A stretch of 64,000 nt of DNA from Planococcus citri (Eukaryota > Arthropoda > Insecta > Hemiptera > Pseudococcidae): NCBI RefSeq assembly GCF_950023065.1, contig NC_088681.1, forward strand, positions 53,168,836 through 53,232,835, written 5' to 3'. The position numbers and the translations under genes were made by a program. The notes under the pieces were generated by a model. The model did no database searches and had not been told where the DNA came from. It saw only the letters and a program-made list of their open reading frames with translations. Position 1 is the first letter of the stretch. Every line of letters starts with the position of its first letter. Of the stretch, positions 9,803 to 21,263 are shown piece after piece.

Positions 9803-9902
9803 ATCCTGATGGAGAAACTTAAGTACCATCTGCGTAGATGTCATTGGACCTACCAGTGAGACTTCAATGTGCAAGCTAAATTTTACTATTTTATATTGTA
9901 AC

Positions 9903-12486
9903 AGATTGATTTTCTTTTTGTTCAAAAGTTCAAAAAATTCTTTTGAAGCAAGGTTTAAAAATTTTTAAAATTTTCAAAAATTGTTCAAAAATTCAAAATT
10001 GGGAGATTTTGACAACACTGATTAATACTCCAGTGGCGCCACTTTCAAGTATCATGTGATCGATTTCCATTCCAACGGGGATGAAATATTAGAAAATTTC
10101 CACCATGGTCGATTACCAAGACTCGAATCAGTATATAAAATTAATTTCGAACGAATTCCGTTTGGAAAAAATCCCTCATTTTCTTCGAGCTCTCTGCAAA
10201 TACACGGGATATATTTTCAATGTCCATACATGAATTTGTCATCGGTTAAAACGACCCTTTAAACGTTATAATGAGTTCCGTGTAAGAGAGAATCTGCTGC
10301 TGCTTAGCGAACGACTCATCGTAATCGTTGCTCGGTACTTTACCACTACCAGTAAGTATCACTTATGGTCGGTCATTACGTACCAAATATGGCGAAAATA
10401 GGTTGAGAAGAACGCGATGATCGTAAAAGAAAAATTACTCGGACGTTTTTATTGCGTAGGAGTGCGATGGTCTGAGGATGAAGATGGGTTTCTGGACATT
10501 TAGCATCTGCGGCGTGTTAGCGATAAATAAACCAATACGCGGCGAGCGAACGAAGATTTTTTTTCATCATACTTGTACCTTTTTTGAAATTGCATTATGA
10601 TGGTCTAGGGAAGTATAGATAGACGATTTTTGGAACTATTCGATCGACAATTTTCGAGTCAATGAGCGATAATACATACGAGTATGTCGAAGACTGGCGT
10701 TTGGTAATCGAATTAATAAAAATGTACCGAACCGTGAACTAAATTGAAATTCCATATAATTTAATTGAATCCGAGCCGAAGAAACTCAGCCGAGGCAGTT
10801 ATCTTGAACGTGTTATATATTCCGAATTTCGAGTAGGATTCTACTATATTTTGGTTCCGTATGCTATGTTGTTTTCTAAAGTGTATAGTGTGGTCCATTC
10901 CCAAGATATTTTACATTGACGATGGCGATGTTATGCTGCATGGGGAAAGTGCCTGTTTACGTATGTGTATTTCGTATTTGTGTACAAATTACAACAGCAG
11001 CATCGCTGTTGTGTTGTAGAATGCGCGAGTACGTGCAATACAAACAAGTGTATGTACTTTTATCGCGATGCAAAAACCTAGTTCATTAGTTTGCCAGAAC
11101 ATGTCATACCGATGGGAATTGCGAACGAGTTAACGCGCGATATTGTCTGTTTTAACCCTATAACGGGGGCTAATCTAACGAATGAATTTAGCTGAACTCT
11201 ACCCACTCACCTTGGAAAATGAAGAATTCATTGAAATGAGTTTTTCAATTTTCAGAATACGAAATTTAAGTACTCGAATAATAGAGAATCGGAAATTGTG
11301 GGTCATGATCATGTTGGTAGACAAAGTTGGCGCTAGAGTTTTTTGGAAATATGTATTTTGGTAATCAGGATTATAAATTTTTTAAAAATGCAGCAAAAAT
11401 ACGATTATTGAAAAAATTTTGAAGTTTTTTTCTTGATTTTTTTGAAATTGGAATTTGTCATGACTTAAAAATTGGCACCAATGTGTTTCAAAATGTACCC
11501 AGCTTCAGGAATAATAATAGTATCTTTCAATATTTTGACATTCTTTGGGGGCTAAAATTTTTGTGGGAATTTTCTACTCAAATTCAAAATAAAGGTCCCT
11601 GCTAAATTTGGTCGAAATTCGTCGACTTTTTTTTAGCAACCCACGCTGATAAACACATCACACAATTTTTTGAATTTTGGATTTTTTACGTTTTTCAAAA
11701 TTCATGAAGAAAGTTTTCGAAGACATCGAAATGGTTTTAACTCAAAAATAAGTTGATATTCGAAGTTGGGAATTAGTGAGACTGTATCTCAAAAAGGCCA
11801 GTTCATTCATTTTTCGTTTTGCTCTAAATTTTGGGGCTCCTCATCACTTCGGGTTCGATGAGTCTTGAACTAAAGTCATATTATTTGATGGTTATCCATA
11901 AAAAAATGCATTATCTAGCTGTATTTTTGTTTTTCTGATTTTAAACTAGGGCTGCAAAAGTTTTTCATCATGCATGTTAAATGTTAAGGCTTATATTAAG
12001 AGCTCAACACCCAATTTTTGAATATTTTCAAATATGATTTGAATTCCTTTTTCAATTTCGTTTCTAATAATGTAGTTAGATTTACACCAATAGTATAATT
12101 TTTAGGAACTAAAAGCTCTCAAAGTTCGACAATTTCATAAAACATCGATGATATGAAAAACATCCCCCTCTCTCTCGTTTCCTAAGCTTGTAGGTCAACA
12201 AATTTTTGGACGGAATCGAAAAGCTCTGTGCAGAGTCTCGGTTCAACTGATGCATGTACGAGTAGATTGTAGAATGATCCTTCTTTATTTCACGAAGCAA
12301 ATTAGAGGAGTCGAATTTTGCGACCCTTCTCCCCCTTCCATTCCTCTACGAGGAAACTTTTCGTTCCTTTGGTCGCAGAGTACATATTTTTGTCTCCATA
12401 TTGAAAATTGTTTTGATGGGAATTTTTCTCGCTCAATTTCCCACGGTTACTTAGAAAAATCGTCTTTGTTGAAACTTGAAAGCGAA
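9903..12486. other. No gene seen
   Basis: Mostly unique-looking AT-rich DNA with TACG/CGAG-rich stretches. Open frames stay below about 90 codons, with no recognisable domain. 9905-10005 is a run of TTCAAAAA-type degenerate text after the LINE. Confidence 0.55.
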
Positions 12487-12660
12487 GGTCTGTATTTACG
12501 GCGAATCGAGTAGGCAATTTTATTAACACGTTACTTCATATTTACGGCGAACCGCGTAGGCAACTTTATTAACACGTGTCCTACAGGATTGAAACAGAAC
12601 TGAACTGCTTCGAATCTGTTGTTTTAATTGAAAAATTATGAAGGACATCATTTCCTCCTC
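12487..12660 (+). repeat. 47 bp tandem duplication within an exon-like repeated fragment
   Basis: TTTACGGCGAA followed by a GTAGGCAA(T/C)TTTATTAACACG box occurs twice, at 12494 and 12541 (period 47 bp, about five differences). The segment 12487-12650 is similar to the reverse complement of 52380-52480, including TATTTACGGCGAATC and GTAGGCAATT and, further on, GATT(T)GAAAC and AATCTGTT boxes. In both places one frame reads VFTAN(R/Q)VGN. The tandem duplication breaks that frame here. It is either a dispersed repeat or two retained fragments of a once-coding sequence. Confidence 0.55.
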
Positions 12661-15600
12661 CTCCTTCGTACCTTTAATTTTCTAATTTTCCAGACAACGT
12701 TTTTTTTTTTTTTTTTTGAGTTTGAGTTTGAGAAGAGGGTAGATATTAATTTTTGAAAGAAAACCTTGAGAGAGGAAAAAAACAATTCTTTAGTTTCTGG
12801 GTTGTTGACATAAGAGTTACCCCATGAAAAAAAAATTCTACATAAAATCAATAATTCTGTTGGACTGATATGGAATTATTTGAAATTGACAATCCTGCAT
12901 GGGGATTTTTTTTGCAATCAATAAAATATGTTGAAAGTTTTCATTCCAGGTGAGTTTTTTTGTGAGAAAATTTTTTTCACATTAGGTTGCGAACTTTTGG
13001 AAATCAAGTACATATGTTTAATCCTGCACCCCTCTCCCCTACACCTCCTCAAAGAATTGAAAAAATTCTATATACTTAGGTACCTACGTACATTTTAATT
13101 TATCGACTTGATCGAAAGGAGGGGGGAGAATGTGAGGAAAGGAGGAATTTTGTATTTGCAACATCGAAAAAATCTAGAGGGCAGGTCTTTTGGTAGTATG
13201 TAGTATTTATGTACCTTGTGAAGAGTTATTCTCCTTTTTTTGCTCACACTGTTTAAGTTTTTGGTTTTTATGAAAAAAATTCCTGAAAATTTTACTCTCC
13301 CTAACTAAAAATTTAGTCATTGAAAAATGAGCTGAAAAAACGTTAGTTGAAAATTTCAAACAATCCGCTCTTTCAAATAAAAAATCTCTTCCAGTCCTCC
13401 AAACAATAACGGTCGTTCCTTATATACCCCCCTTAATGGTTTTTTGAAAATATAAAAAAGTGAACTAAAAGAAAAATTGAATAAAAATTTTTGAATTTAT
13501 GCTTCATAATTCCTCTGAAGAAGCATTTTTCAAAGGAAGAATCCCGAGCTATGTGGAGCTCCCTGTGATATATCTGCAGCATTAGGGCCTCAAAAAGTTC
13601 CGAAAAATTCTTGATACGAAATGACAAATTTTTGAAAAAAGTTCCAATTTCAAAATTGCTCTAAATATCACATTTTCAAAAAAAAAAAACTGTCCTGGCC
13701 TCATTAGTTCATGCTGATTCAGTATGAAGTTCCTCACAGCAAACAACATAATTATTGAAGAGTGAAGACATTAAATAAAAAATTTTTTCATCAAAAATAA
13801 AGGGGCCGAAGGTAGCTTCTTTGAAGAAAGAATTAAATTTCTTTTTTTTTTCATTTTTTCTTTTAAGCAACTATTCACGACTTATTTTTGCAGGGCAATT
13901 ATTATCCTTTTTTGAGAAATTATTTATAGCGTAAAAATGTAATATCCAAGTGTTAAAAAAAATTTCACCAATCTTTATTTAATTTTTTTGATATTTCCAA
14001 TATGAAGGGGGAGGGGGTGGGCTATGTAGGCGAGACCACTATTTCTTGAGAGACTGGTCTTTTTTAGAAAAAACGATTATATAAATGATTATTTTAGAAG
14101 GATTAATCTGACTGTTTTTATCGCATTTTTTTGATTTTTTCAGAATTGGAAAGTGGGGGGGAGGGTGGCTTCATTTATCAACTTTTCTGAAACTGGGAGA
14201 AAATCGAATTAAAACTAGGCATTTTCTCCTCATAAAATCGAAAAACTTCAAAAAATGGTCCTTGGGAGGATAAAAAAGTGAAATTTCAAAATATGGACCA
14301 TCTTAGCAAGAATTTTTGCTCTCTCTTCTACAAAATTTTTGTATCTACTTATTGTGCAAATGAACTATCATTTCATCGGTTTCCCTACTTTACTTACTTA
14401 TTTTATTTCTTATGAATCCTCTCCCCCGCCCCCGGTTGAAATTTCTCTTGTTTTGGTCATGGACTATAGACTTTTAATAGCCGCATCGATTTTCATTTCA
14501 TTTTCTTCTACTTCGAATCGAGCCAAACGTAATTTCGAACCACAAATTAGGTACAAGGTGAAAGTTTTCAAAACTAATTTAATTCCATACAGATTTTCTT
14601 TATTTTTATCGATTTTAATTTCACTTTGAAAATTGAAAATCTCTTCTCAGGAGATTTCTTATATTTCTGAAATGAAGGTGAGGAGAGAGACGAAAAAGAT
14701 ACGTATTTTGCCTTCTATTATAGAGGTACTTATAAAAACACTGTTCATTTTCTTAAAGTTCTAATAATTATTTTGAATTTTTTCTGTGTTCTAGTGGAAG
14801 GGGGTTGTCATTCAAGTAGAAGAATTGGACTTGCTCGCCTCCTTCTACCCTTCGAAAAAGAGTAATTCTCCATAGCTAAGTACAATCACAAATTCCACGA
14901 ACGAAAATTTTTCGATCGTCGAATAAACGTGAAATTTTTCGTTAGGACGAATAAACAAGAGAGTCGGGAGGTTGCAGACGACCGGCGATGACTCGAAGGA
15001 GAATTTTTTTCTCGTTACGAAAATTGTTTTCAATTTCCTCGTTTTTGTTTATAATTGCCCTTTGGCTAGGTTTTGCTTTGTAATTTCGGTATTGCGTGTT
15101 TTTCGGAGGTTGAGAAGAGGAGAAATTTTAATTTCAGGATAAACTTTACGAGCTTCGTCGAATTTTTATTAAAGAAAGTTTATAATGCCGAGACTCGCGT
15201 TTGAATTTTGCAGCACACACACAGCTAGTGTAGACTGTACTCGTAGAGCGAAAATACCACACACACCGACACGACGACGATGTGTATCGGTGGCATGGCC
15301 TTATGGTATAATAATGAAACAAAACTTTTATGTAGAAAACTTAATTTTCAACATCAATTATTCAAATAAACGAGACTTTATGTGTGCATGTGATCGGGAA
15401 GTACGAGTATATACCTATCTACGTTTGCATATAACACGTAGGTATATGTAGGTATATTTTTTAAAAGCTAATTAAAAAAGCTAAAGTTTTTTTTTTCGAG
15501 TCGTACCTATTCAAAGGATGAGATGTCTGCTCGATGCAGTATTCGCCAGGTCATGTTAGATTGTAAATCGATGTTTTCTCGTTTCGTTCAGTTCGGTTCG

Positions 15601-17981
15601 TATTAACGTTGAAAAATGACCACCTTGGGTAAGAAAAATTGCCCGTCAAAATGGATCCGCTAGCCAAATATCGAACCCTTTTAAATTATAAAATTAACTC
15701 GTAATCTATAAATTTTGTAAGATTTAGTGTAATAATTTCGCACCGGCTGGGTATAAATTACGAATTTATCGGGCCACCCGAAAAGGTATTTATTTTCTCG
15801 ACTATGTTAATGAAACTATTAATAATTTTCATCGAGTTATACGTTGCCTGAAATTATATGCTCTTACTTATACGTTGAGTTTTTAACCTTAAACTTATAC
15901 CTTGAGAATAAAGATATAGGTACTTACCTAGTTTCTCGAGAGTAAATTTATCAAAAAAGATCGCCATTGAGTCTTATATCTACCTACGTGGGCTTTGGCT
16001 ATACAAAATACGACGTAGATTTGGTATAAATTTCTCGCTTCATCGGAACTAGAGTAGGGTAAAATTAATTAAAAAATGTGTCACGTTGAAAGAAAAAATT
16101 TCGCAGAAAAAGTACAGATGAAAGAAACTTATTAAAATTTTCAATTAAAATTCAATAAAGATGATGTTACCTAGATTTTTTTTTTACTTACCTACTCGTT
16201 CTATTTTTACATTTCCGAGAATTGAAAATTTAATTTCTTATTCTCAGTGTTGTTTTATTCGAAAGAAATAAATTTAAACGTAATATAAAGTCAAATATAA
16301 AGTGATAGTTTAGCTTTATATACGTTGACACTCCTTTCTACTCCTCCTCCCATCCAGATTTCCTTCATTCTGGCGAATGTTGGTTTAAAAATTAAACGAA
16401 CTTGATGACAAAGAAGCAAAGTTATTTATAACTCGTCGTCGACTTCATTATTATAAACTGGAACTAAAATAAAACAAATGTTTGTTAATTACTTATTAAT
16501 TATTTACCGATCAAGTTTCCTTTTTTTTTCGAAGTGGTTTTTTATCCGATTTTATTAAATTTATCGTAAGGTATTATTTATGTAGTTATGATGTCATTTC
16601 AAACTTATTCTAATCTTTTTTTTTCTGTTTGATTTTTTCATTACAGGCTCGGGAGAAAATTTCCGCCGCTAAATTGATTACTGCGGAAATGAAACGTTAA
16701 TTAATTGTCATTTTACAAAGTTCGTGTCAATTTAGTGTTCAAATTTATTGCGCGTTTTGTATCCAAATGAAATTAACGTTCGCTTAACATGCTACCTTAT
16801 TCATTGCTGTTATTGTTGTTACATTCAGTTACCAGTAAGTAATAGTTTTTTTTTATCGGTATTTCAAAAGGTGTTTCTAAGCGTAGAATTAAAGGTTGAG
16901 CGGTGTATAAAATGGGAAAATAAGTAAGGGGATTAAAAAAACGACGTTTGTTCGGTCGGAAAGTTTTTTTTCGCTCGGTTCGTTTATAAAAAATGAACAA
17001 CTTTTTAACGGGCTTTCAATTGGTTTAACGAGTTTTGCTTTGTTATGTAGATTAAGATTATTTTAATCGATTCGAATCACGTTAAAAAGAACATTCAGAA
17101 GGTGGAGATATGGTTGGAAAAAAAGTACGTCGAATGGCCATATATGTATATACCTACGTTTAAAAATATATGTAAATAGAGTGAATTTTTTTTTTCGAAC
17201 CTTGTATTGGTCAATAAAAAAGTAGAGCCTGTCGAAGAATGCCAAGGCTTTGTAAAAATCTCTGAAAGAATCTAGACTTCGATAAGATAGAGAAAAAAAA
17301 CACCTTTCGAAAGAGTAAGAGGGGGTAAAATGAACGATCGCGTCGTTAAAACTGATGTGTATTAGTATAGTGTACTAAAACGAAGATAATGTTGAGAAAA
17401 TCGAACTGAAAGCAGTAATGGCGAACCAATTTTACCAGAAAATTGTTTCCAATCGAAGAATACATAATTTCATATGCCTAGTTATAAAATCTAGGGTTCG
17501 AGGGTGTAGAATTTATTATGCCCACGATGTTCATCGGGTTGCTATATATATTTTTCCTCTATAGAGCCATCGCTTCAGTCTGCACAGTTATTCGGTTCAA
17601 GGTTGGGCAAATTTTTACGCCTAAATGTGATTAGGTTTGCGTGGGTACTGGATTTTCTCGAGGATAATGTTGGTAAATTTTAGTAGGCGTATGCAAAATA
17701 AATTGTATTACCTGCCTGCTGCGTAAGAGTATGAGAATTTGACTCGAATCTCGTGTCAGCGACCTTATAATTGTGGATGGAATATTTTTAGAATGAGAAT
17801 CGTAAATCGAAAAGTTTTAATTTTTATTTTATTTTGTTTGGAAAATTTGTGTTTGAATCCCCCCCCCCCCCACCTCTTGTTACGTTTTCGATTTCACTTC
17901 GTTGCTTGGTTAGAATCACCAATCAACCTTGATTTTATTCGTTCACGTTTGTTTCGTGTACGGTGTAAAAACCGGTGATTT
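12661..17981. other. No gene seen: unique-looking AT-rich DNA
   Basis: There are simple tracts (for example the T-run near 12701-12717 and a C-run at 17861-17872) and many short open frames on both strands, none recognisable. Around 13.0-14.2 kb and 16.2-16.6 kb the text is pyrimidine-rich and might include intronic sequence. No exon could be supported. Confidence 0.5.
17543..17580 (+). promoter_or_regulatory. Possible arthropod core promoter (TATA plus TCAGT)
   Basis: TATATATA begins at 17543 and TCAGTC, a match to the arthropod initiator TCAGT, at 17575, so the initiator A lies about 34 bp downstream of the TATA start. No downstream element and no recognisable coding exon follow, and such matches arise by chance in AT-rich DNA, so this is only a candidate. 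Confidence 0.15.
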
Positions 17982-18167
17982 CCACTTGCGCTTTTCCTTC
18001 AATTTATTTTGACCAGTTGCGCTTTACCAAGCCTGCTTCTTTAAATACCACTTGCGCTTCTTAAAAACAAATTTCAGGGGTTCTCAAAGTTTGGAAATTT
18101 TGATAGTACGAGTATGTTTGTGCAAAGTCGTTCTTTTATGGCGTTGATATTGGATTACTGTGCGGAA

Positions 18168-18214
18168 GAGGAACATTCTCGTGATGTTACGAATGCCAAA
18201 ACAACGAATCGAGG
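18168..18214 (+). repeat. Left arm of exact 47 bp inverted repeat
   Basis: Starts GAGGAACATTCTCGTGATG and ends AACGAATCGAGG. Its reverse complement lies at 19461-19507. It is part of the nested foldback 17982-20019. Confidence 0.9.
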
Positions 18215-18388
18215 TTTTTTTTTTGAAAAATGATGAAAAAAATCTGTAGGTAATGTGTTGCATGAATTCATGTTTTATTCCTTTGTTTTTGTTTTCTTGA
18301 GCAAGGAGCAAGAATATGCCATAAAATACAAAGTACATATAACATTCTATAGCTGCAGTTACCAATGCTTTTTAAAAGCAAACTTGAA

Positions 18389-18443
18389 GTAGTTAGATAC
18401 TGTTCCAAATGCCATGGGGTGACCATCATAGAATCTAACTACC
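18389..18443. repeat. AGTTAGAT hairpin module, copy 1
   Basis: GTAGTTAGATACTGT and the inverse ATAGAATCTAACTAC bracket a loop with CCATGG. Similar ~57 bp hairpins occur at 19227-19283 and 19563-19619, with a degenerate one at 19718. Confidence 0.75.
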
Positions 18444-18469
18444 TCATTTTTTGCTATAAACAAAGCTTA

Positions 18470-19080
18470 ATACATATGTGTGTGTAGGGATGGTGCAGAT
18501 GCAAGGCAATGGTCCCGGCGCGCCCGCAGCCCCCCCGCGACCGGCGCCCCCCGAAATTCCCCCCGCCCGCAGCCCCCCCGCGACCGGCGCCCCACGAAAT
18601 TCCCCCGAGCGAAGCGAGGGGGAATTTCGGGGGGCGCCGGTCGCGGGGGGGCTGCGGGCGCGCGCCGCGCAAGCGCGGCGCATCTCTTCTACCCGTTTAG
18701 TCACATTGTCTCAAATTCCTGAATTTTTTTTGGTCATGAATACTTGAACAGAGTTCATATGGGTCTGTCTAGATGTAAGGAGATAGCACCGGTCCACCGG
18801 CGCGCCCCCAGCCTTCCCGTGCCCGGCGCCCCCCCGTAATTCCCCCGAGCGAAGCGAGGGGGAAATAATGGGGGGGCGCCGGGCACGGGAAGGCTGGGGG
18901 CGCACCTCTTTAAGGTCGCTTTTCTTAAATTTTAGCCTCATTATTCGAAATTTCTGATATTTTTGGTTATGAACAGAGTTCATATGTGTCAGTCCTCTCC
19001 GTGTGGATGTAAGGAGATGGTCTCAGCACCTCCGCAGCCTCCCCGTGACCGATACCCCTCGAAATTCTCACGAGCAAACG
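18470..19080. repeat. Three tandem units each with a GC-rich palindrome
   Basis: Units start near 18470, 18755 and 18980 with GTTCATATG(T/G)G-like text, then GATG(T/C)AAGGAGAT or its equivalent, and then a GC-rich block. The palindrome in unit 1 spans about 18529-18664 (CCCGCGACCGGCGCCCC arms, with the left arm present twice), followed by GCGCCGCGC at 18663-18681. Unit 2 spans 18802-18903 and is nearly perfect, with CCCGAGCGAAGCGAGGGG at the centre. Unit 3 (about 19028-19072) is an eroded half. The surroundings are AT-rich, so the local composition is extreme. The proline, glycine and arginine-rich frames here are artefacts of the repeats. Confidence 0.8.
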
Positions 19081-19226
19081 TGAAATTGACATCAATTCAT
19101 AGTTTTACTCAGTATTTCTTCAAAAAAAAAATGAATAAAAGTATAATTAATCGCGTAATGCTGAAATACAACGTAATTAGATTCATTTTTCCAGTACATT
19201 TATATTGAATATCCACGTATGAATCA

Positions 19227-19283
19227 AGGTAGTTAGATATTATGATAGATACCCATGGTGCATAGAACAGTATGTAACTACCT
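19227..19283. repeat. AGTTAGAT hairpin module, copy 2
   Basis: AGGTAGTTAGATATTATG pairs with the inverse CAGTATGTAACTACCT around a loop containing CCATGG. It belongs to the same family as 18389-18443. Confidence 0.75.
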
Positions 19284-19460
19284 CAATTTTTTCTTTGATT
19301 GATCACAGGTAACAGCTATTCACATTATATTCGTCTCTGTTCCTCATTTTCTACTAGTTTACATCAAAAAACACGTAAGAAATGCAATAAATTGCTTCAA
19401 ATCTATAGTGTTCACACTCTGCTCGAATATTCCCCAAAATTATAATTGGTATGTAAAAAG

Positions 19461-19507
19461 CCTCGAATCGTTGTTTTGGCATTCGTAACATCACGAGAAT
19501 GTTCCTC
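19461..19507 (-). repeat. Right arm of exact 47 bp inverted repeat
   Basis: Starts CCTCGAATCGTTGTTTTGGC and ends GAATGTTCCTC. It is the exact reverse complement of 18168-18214. Confidence 0.9.
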
Positions 19508-19562
19508 GTCATTAAGAAGAATCACCATACACATCCTCCCGCGATTTAAAGCAAAAAAAGTA

Positions 19563-19619
19563 AGGTAGTTGGATATTGTGACGCGTACCAATGGTTAGCA
19601 TCACAGTATCTAACTACCT
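19563..19619. repeat. AGTTAGAT hairpin module, copy 3
   Basis: AGGTAGTTGGATATTGTG pairs with CACAGTATCTAACTACCT around a loop containing CAATGG. It is the best-paired copy of the module. Confidence 0.78.
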
Positions 19620-20616
19620 GAGTATTTTCCTCAAAATTGAGGGAACCGCAAAAATTCTGTTCCCTCACCACATTTCTGGCAATTTTACATTTTCAAAAAA
19701 AAAATTGCAAAAATTGCGGGTAGTTAGATTCTGTTATATTACCCCATTACCATGTATGTAGGTAGACAGTACCTACGAGAGTATAATAAAAAAAAATGCT
19801 CCCCTTGGTGAGATCAGACGGATTAGGTATGTTAGGTATGTAATAAAAATAATTCGTTCGTTCGTTCATCAGTTTGTATCTTTCAATTCTTTCAATTTTG
19901 GGAACACATTCGGAATTTTAAACAACCGAAAAGCGCAAGTGGGTAAAAATTATTGCTTCTACTGAAAAGCGCAACTGACCAAAAAAAAATCGAAAAAATA
20001 GGGGAAAAAGCGCAACTGGTATAGAGCCGTAAAAACTGCGTGAAATTGAACGATACCGAAGGGAATTAAAGTTTTTGGAAACCACAAAGGAACACTGCGT
20101 TTTTTCGAAATCTCCCACATACGTGTTTGAATGTTGACATGGTGTTTACTGGGCTTGAAAGTTAAGAAAAGGTCTGGATTTCAACGATTGGTCAAAATAC
20201 GAGGATAGGAAGATAAGGTGGGGGTTTTGTTCGGGAATCGCCGCGAATGAATGAGGCAAGAGTGTTAAAAGTCGCGTGGATTAAAATTTATTCGAATCGA
20301 ATTCAGTTTTGGTGATTTGAACAGATTCGAATCGTCGATTTTGAGATTTTTGTTTGTTAAATACCTCTCCTCGATTAGGGCTAAAGGTTCTAATTTTCAC
20401 TAGAAACTTTAAGGATACTGTACTAAAGTATATGATTTCAGGACCTCTTTTCTCAAATTTGAGACCCTTAAAATCAAAACTGAACCTTCATTATGTATTT
20501 TCCTTTAAAGTACTCGTTCAGAGATTTCGATTAAAAGAAAATCAGCTTTAAAGCTTCAATAGGGACCGAATGAAAGTTCGTAACATTTTTTTCTTCTTTA
20601 CATACTTATGGGAAAT

Positions 20617-21145
20617 CGTCACCCTAATACGTAAAATATCTAACTCCATTTTTGTAAATTGTTCGGGAAATGCGAAAAACAGCATTATCAACTATTGATG
20701 GGTGTTACATAGTTAAGGTTATTTATTGTGGTAAAAAAAAAATTCTGGTAAAAAATTTTTTCACTTGACACCTTTTCAGCCACTTTGAGTGGAGTTAGAT
20801 AGTTTTCTCAAATTCAAACGTGGATGGTACACCAATGAATTCACCTGAAGTAATTTTCAACATCGGAAGTTCCATACGAAGTGTTCACCTTTCAAATGGT
20901 GTTCATAACTCATTTTCATGTAACGTAAAAATGAAACAGTTTCACATAGCTAAATAAACAGTGCGTTATCCTTTAGTGGAGTTAGATAATTTTCCTGACT
21001 TTGAACGCGAATTGTACACCAATGAATTCGCCTAAAGTAGTTTTTAAGGTCGGAAGTTCCATATGAAGTGTTCACCATTCAGATGGTGTTCGTAACTCAT
21101 TTTTGAGAAAAAATGGAGTTAGATACTTTACGTATTAGGGTGACG
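20617..21145. mobile_element. 529 bp MITE with AAAT target duplication
   Basis: The termini CGTCACCCTAATACGTAAAA (20617) and the inverse ending GTATTAGGGTGACG (21145) form inverted repeats of about 36 bp that run into ATCTAACTCCATTTTT, with one or two mismatches. AAAT flanks both sides (20613-20616 and 21146-21149). Inside are two direct repeats of about 130 bp, starting near 20791 and 20976 with AGTGGAGTTAGATA and sharing GTACACCAATGAATTC and CGGAAGTTCCATA. The word GGAGTTAGATA is thus present in both termini and both inner units. There is no ORF. The superfamily is unassigned. Confidence 0.88.
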
Positions 21146-21263
21146 AAATTTTTCATGCCATCAGTTTGCTCAATTCAAAGATGTGATGAAGGGGTTATTT
21201 CATTGACACGTGGTTGGTTGTGAAGGCTCGAAGACCGACTTGAGGTTTCAAAAGAAACATATT

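Larger units (their letters stand above)
6172..9902 (+). mobile_element. Dead Jockey-type non-LTR retrotransposon, 5'-truncated and multiply interrupted
   Basis: Reverse transcriptase sequence runs left to right in four blocks: 6172-6454, 7302-7399, 8719-9082 and 9445-9902. Removing the elements at 6457-7299, 7400-8718 and 9085-9442 restores co-linearity. The order is RT palm start (KPGKP, then SYRPISLLPVLSKIFEKLI), YL...FRV, AGVLQGSILSPIL, a decayed catalytic box, YLGLHLDSHLTW, and the C-terminal KxxLMYKCLFKPxWWYGIELWG block. These are hallmarks of Jockey-clade LINE ORF2. The endonuclease domain and 5' end are absent. Stops and frameshifts make it a fossil. No clear poly(A) tail is seen past 9902. 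Confidence 0.9.
17982..20019. mobile_element. 2 kb nested foldback element with GC-rich core
   Basis: The left end has three copies of CCA(C/G)TTGCGCTTYT (about 17982, 18013 and 18048). The right end has three inverted copies (about 19926, 19962 and 20006-20019). Inside, a 47 bp inverted repeat (18168-18214 with 19461-19507) is exact by eye. Further in are AGGTAGTTAGAT hairpin modules (18389, 19227, 19563, degenerate at 19718) and, at the centre, three tandem units with GC-rich palindromes (18.5-19.08 kb). There is no transposase. It is a large foldback-type non-autonomous element. The two arms differ in spacing and content outside these blocks. No target duplication was identified. Confidence 0.75.

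Noticed and set aside
18444..18747. Proline, glycine and arginine-rich open frames on both strands
   Set aside because: They arise from GC-rich palindromes read in several frames. Every frame and strand gives similar low-complexity text.
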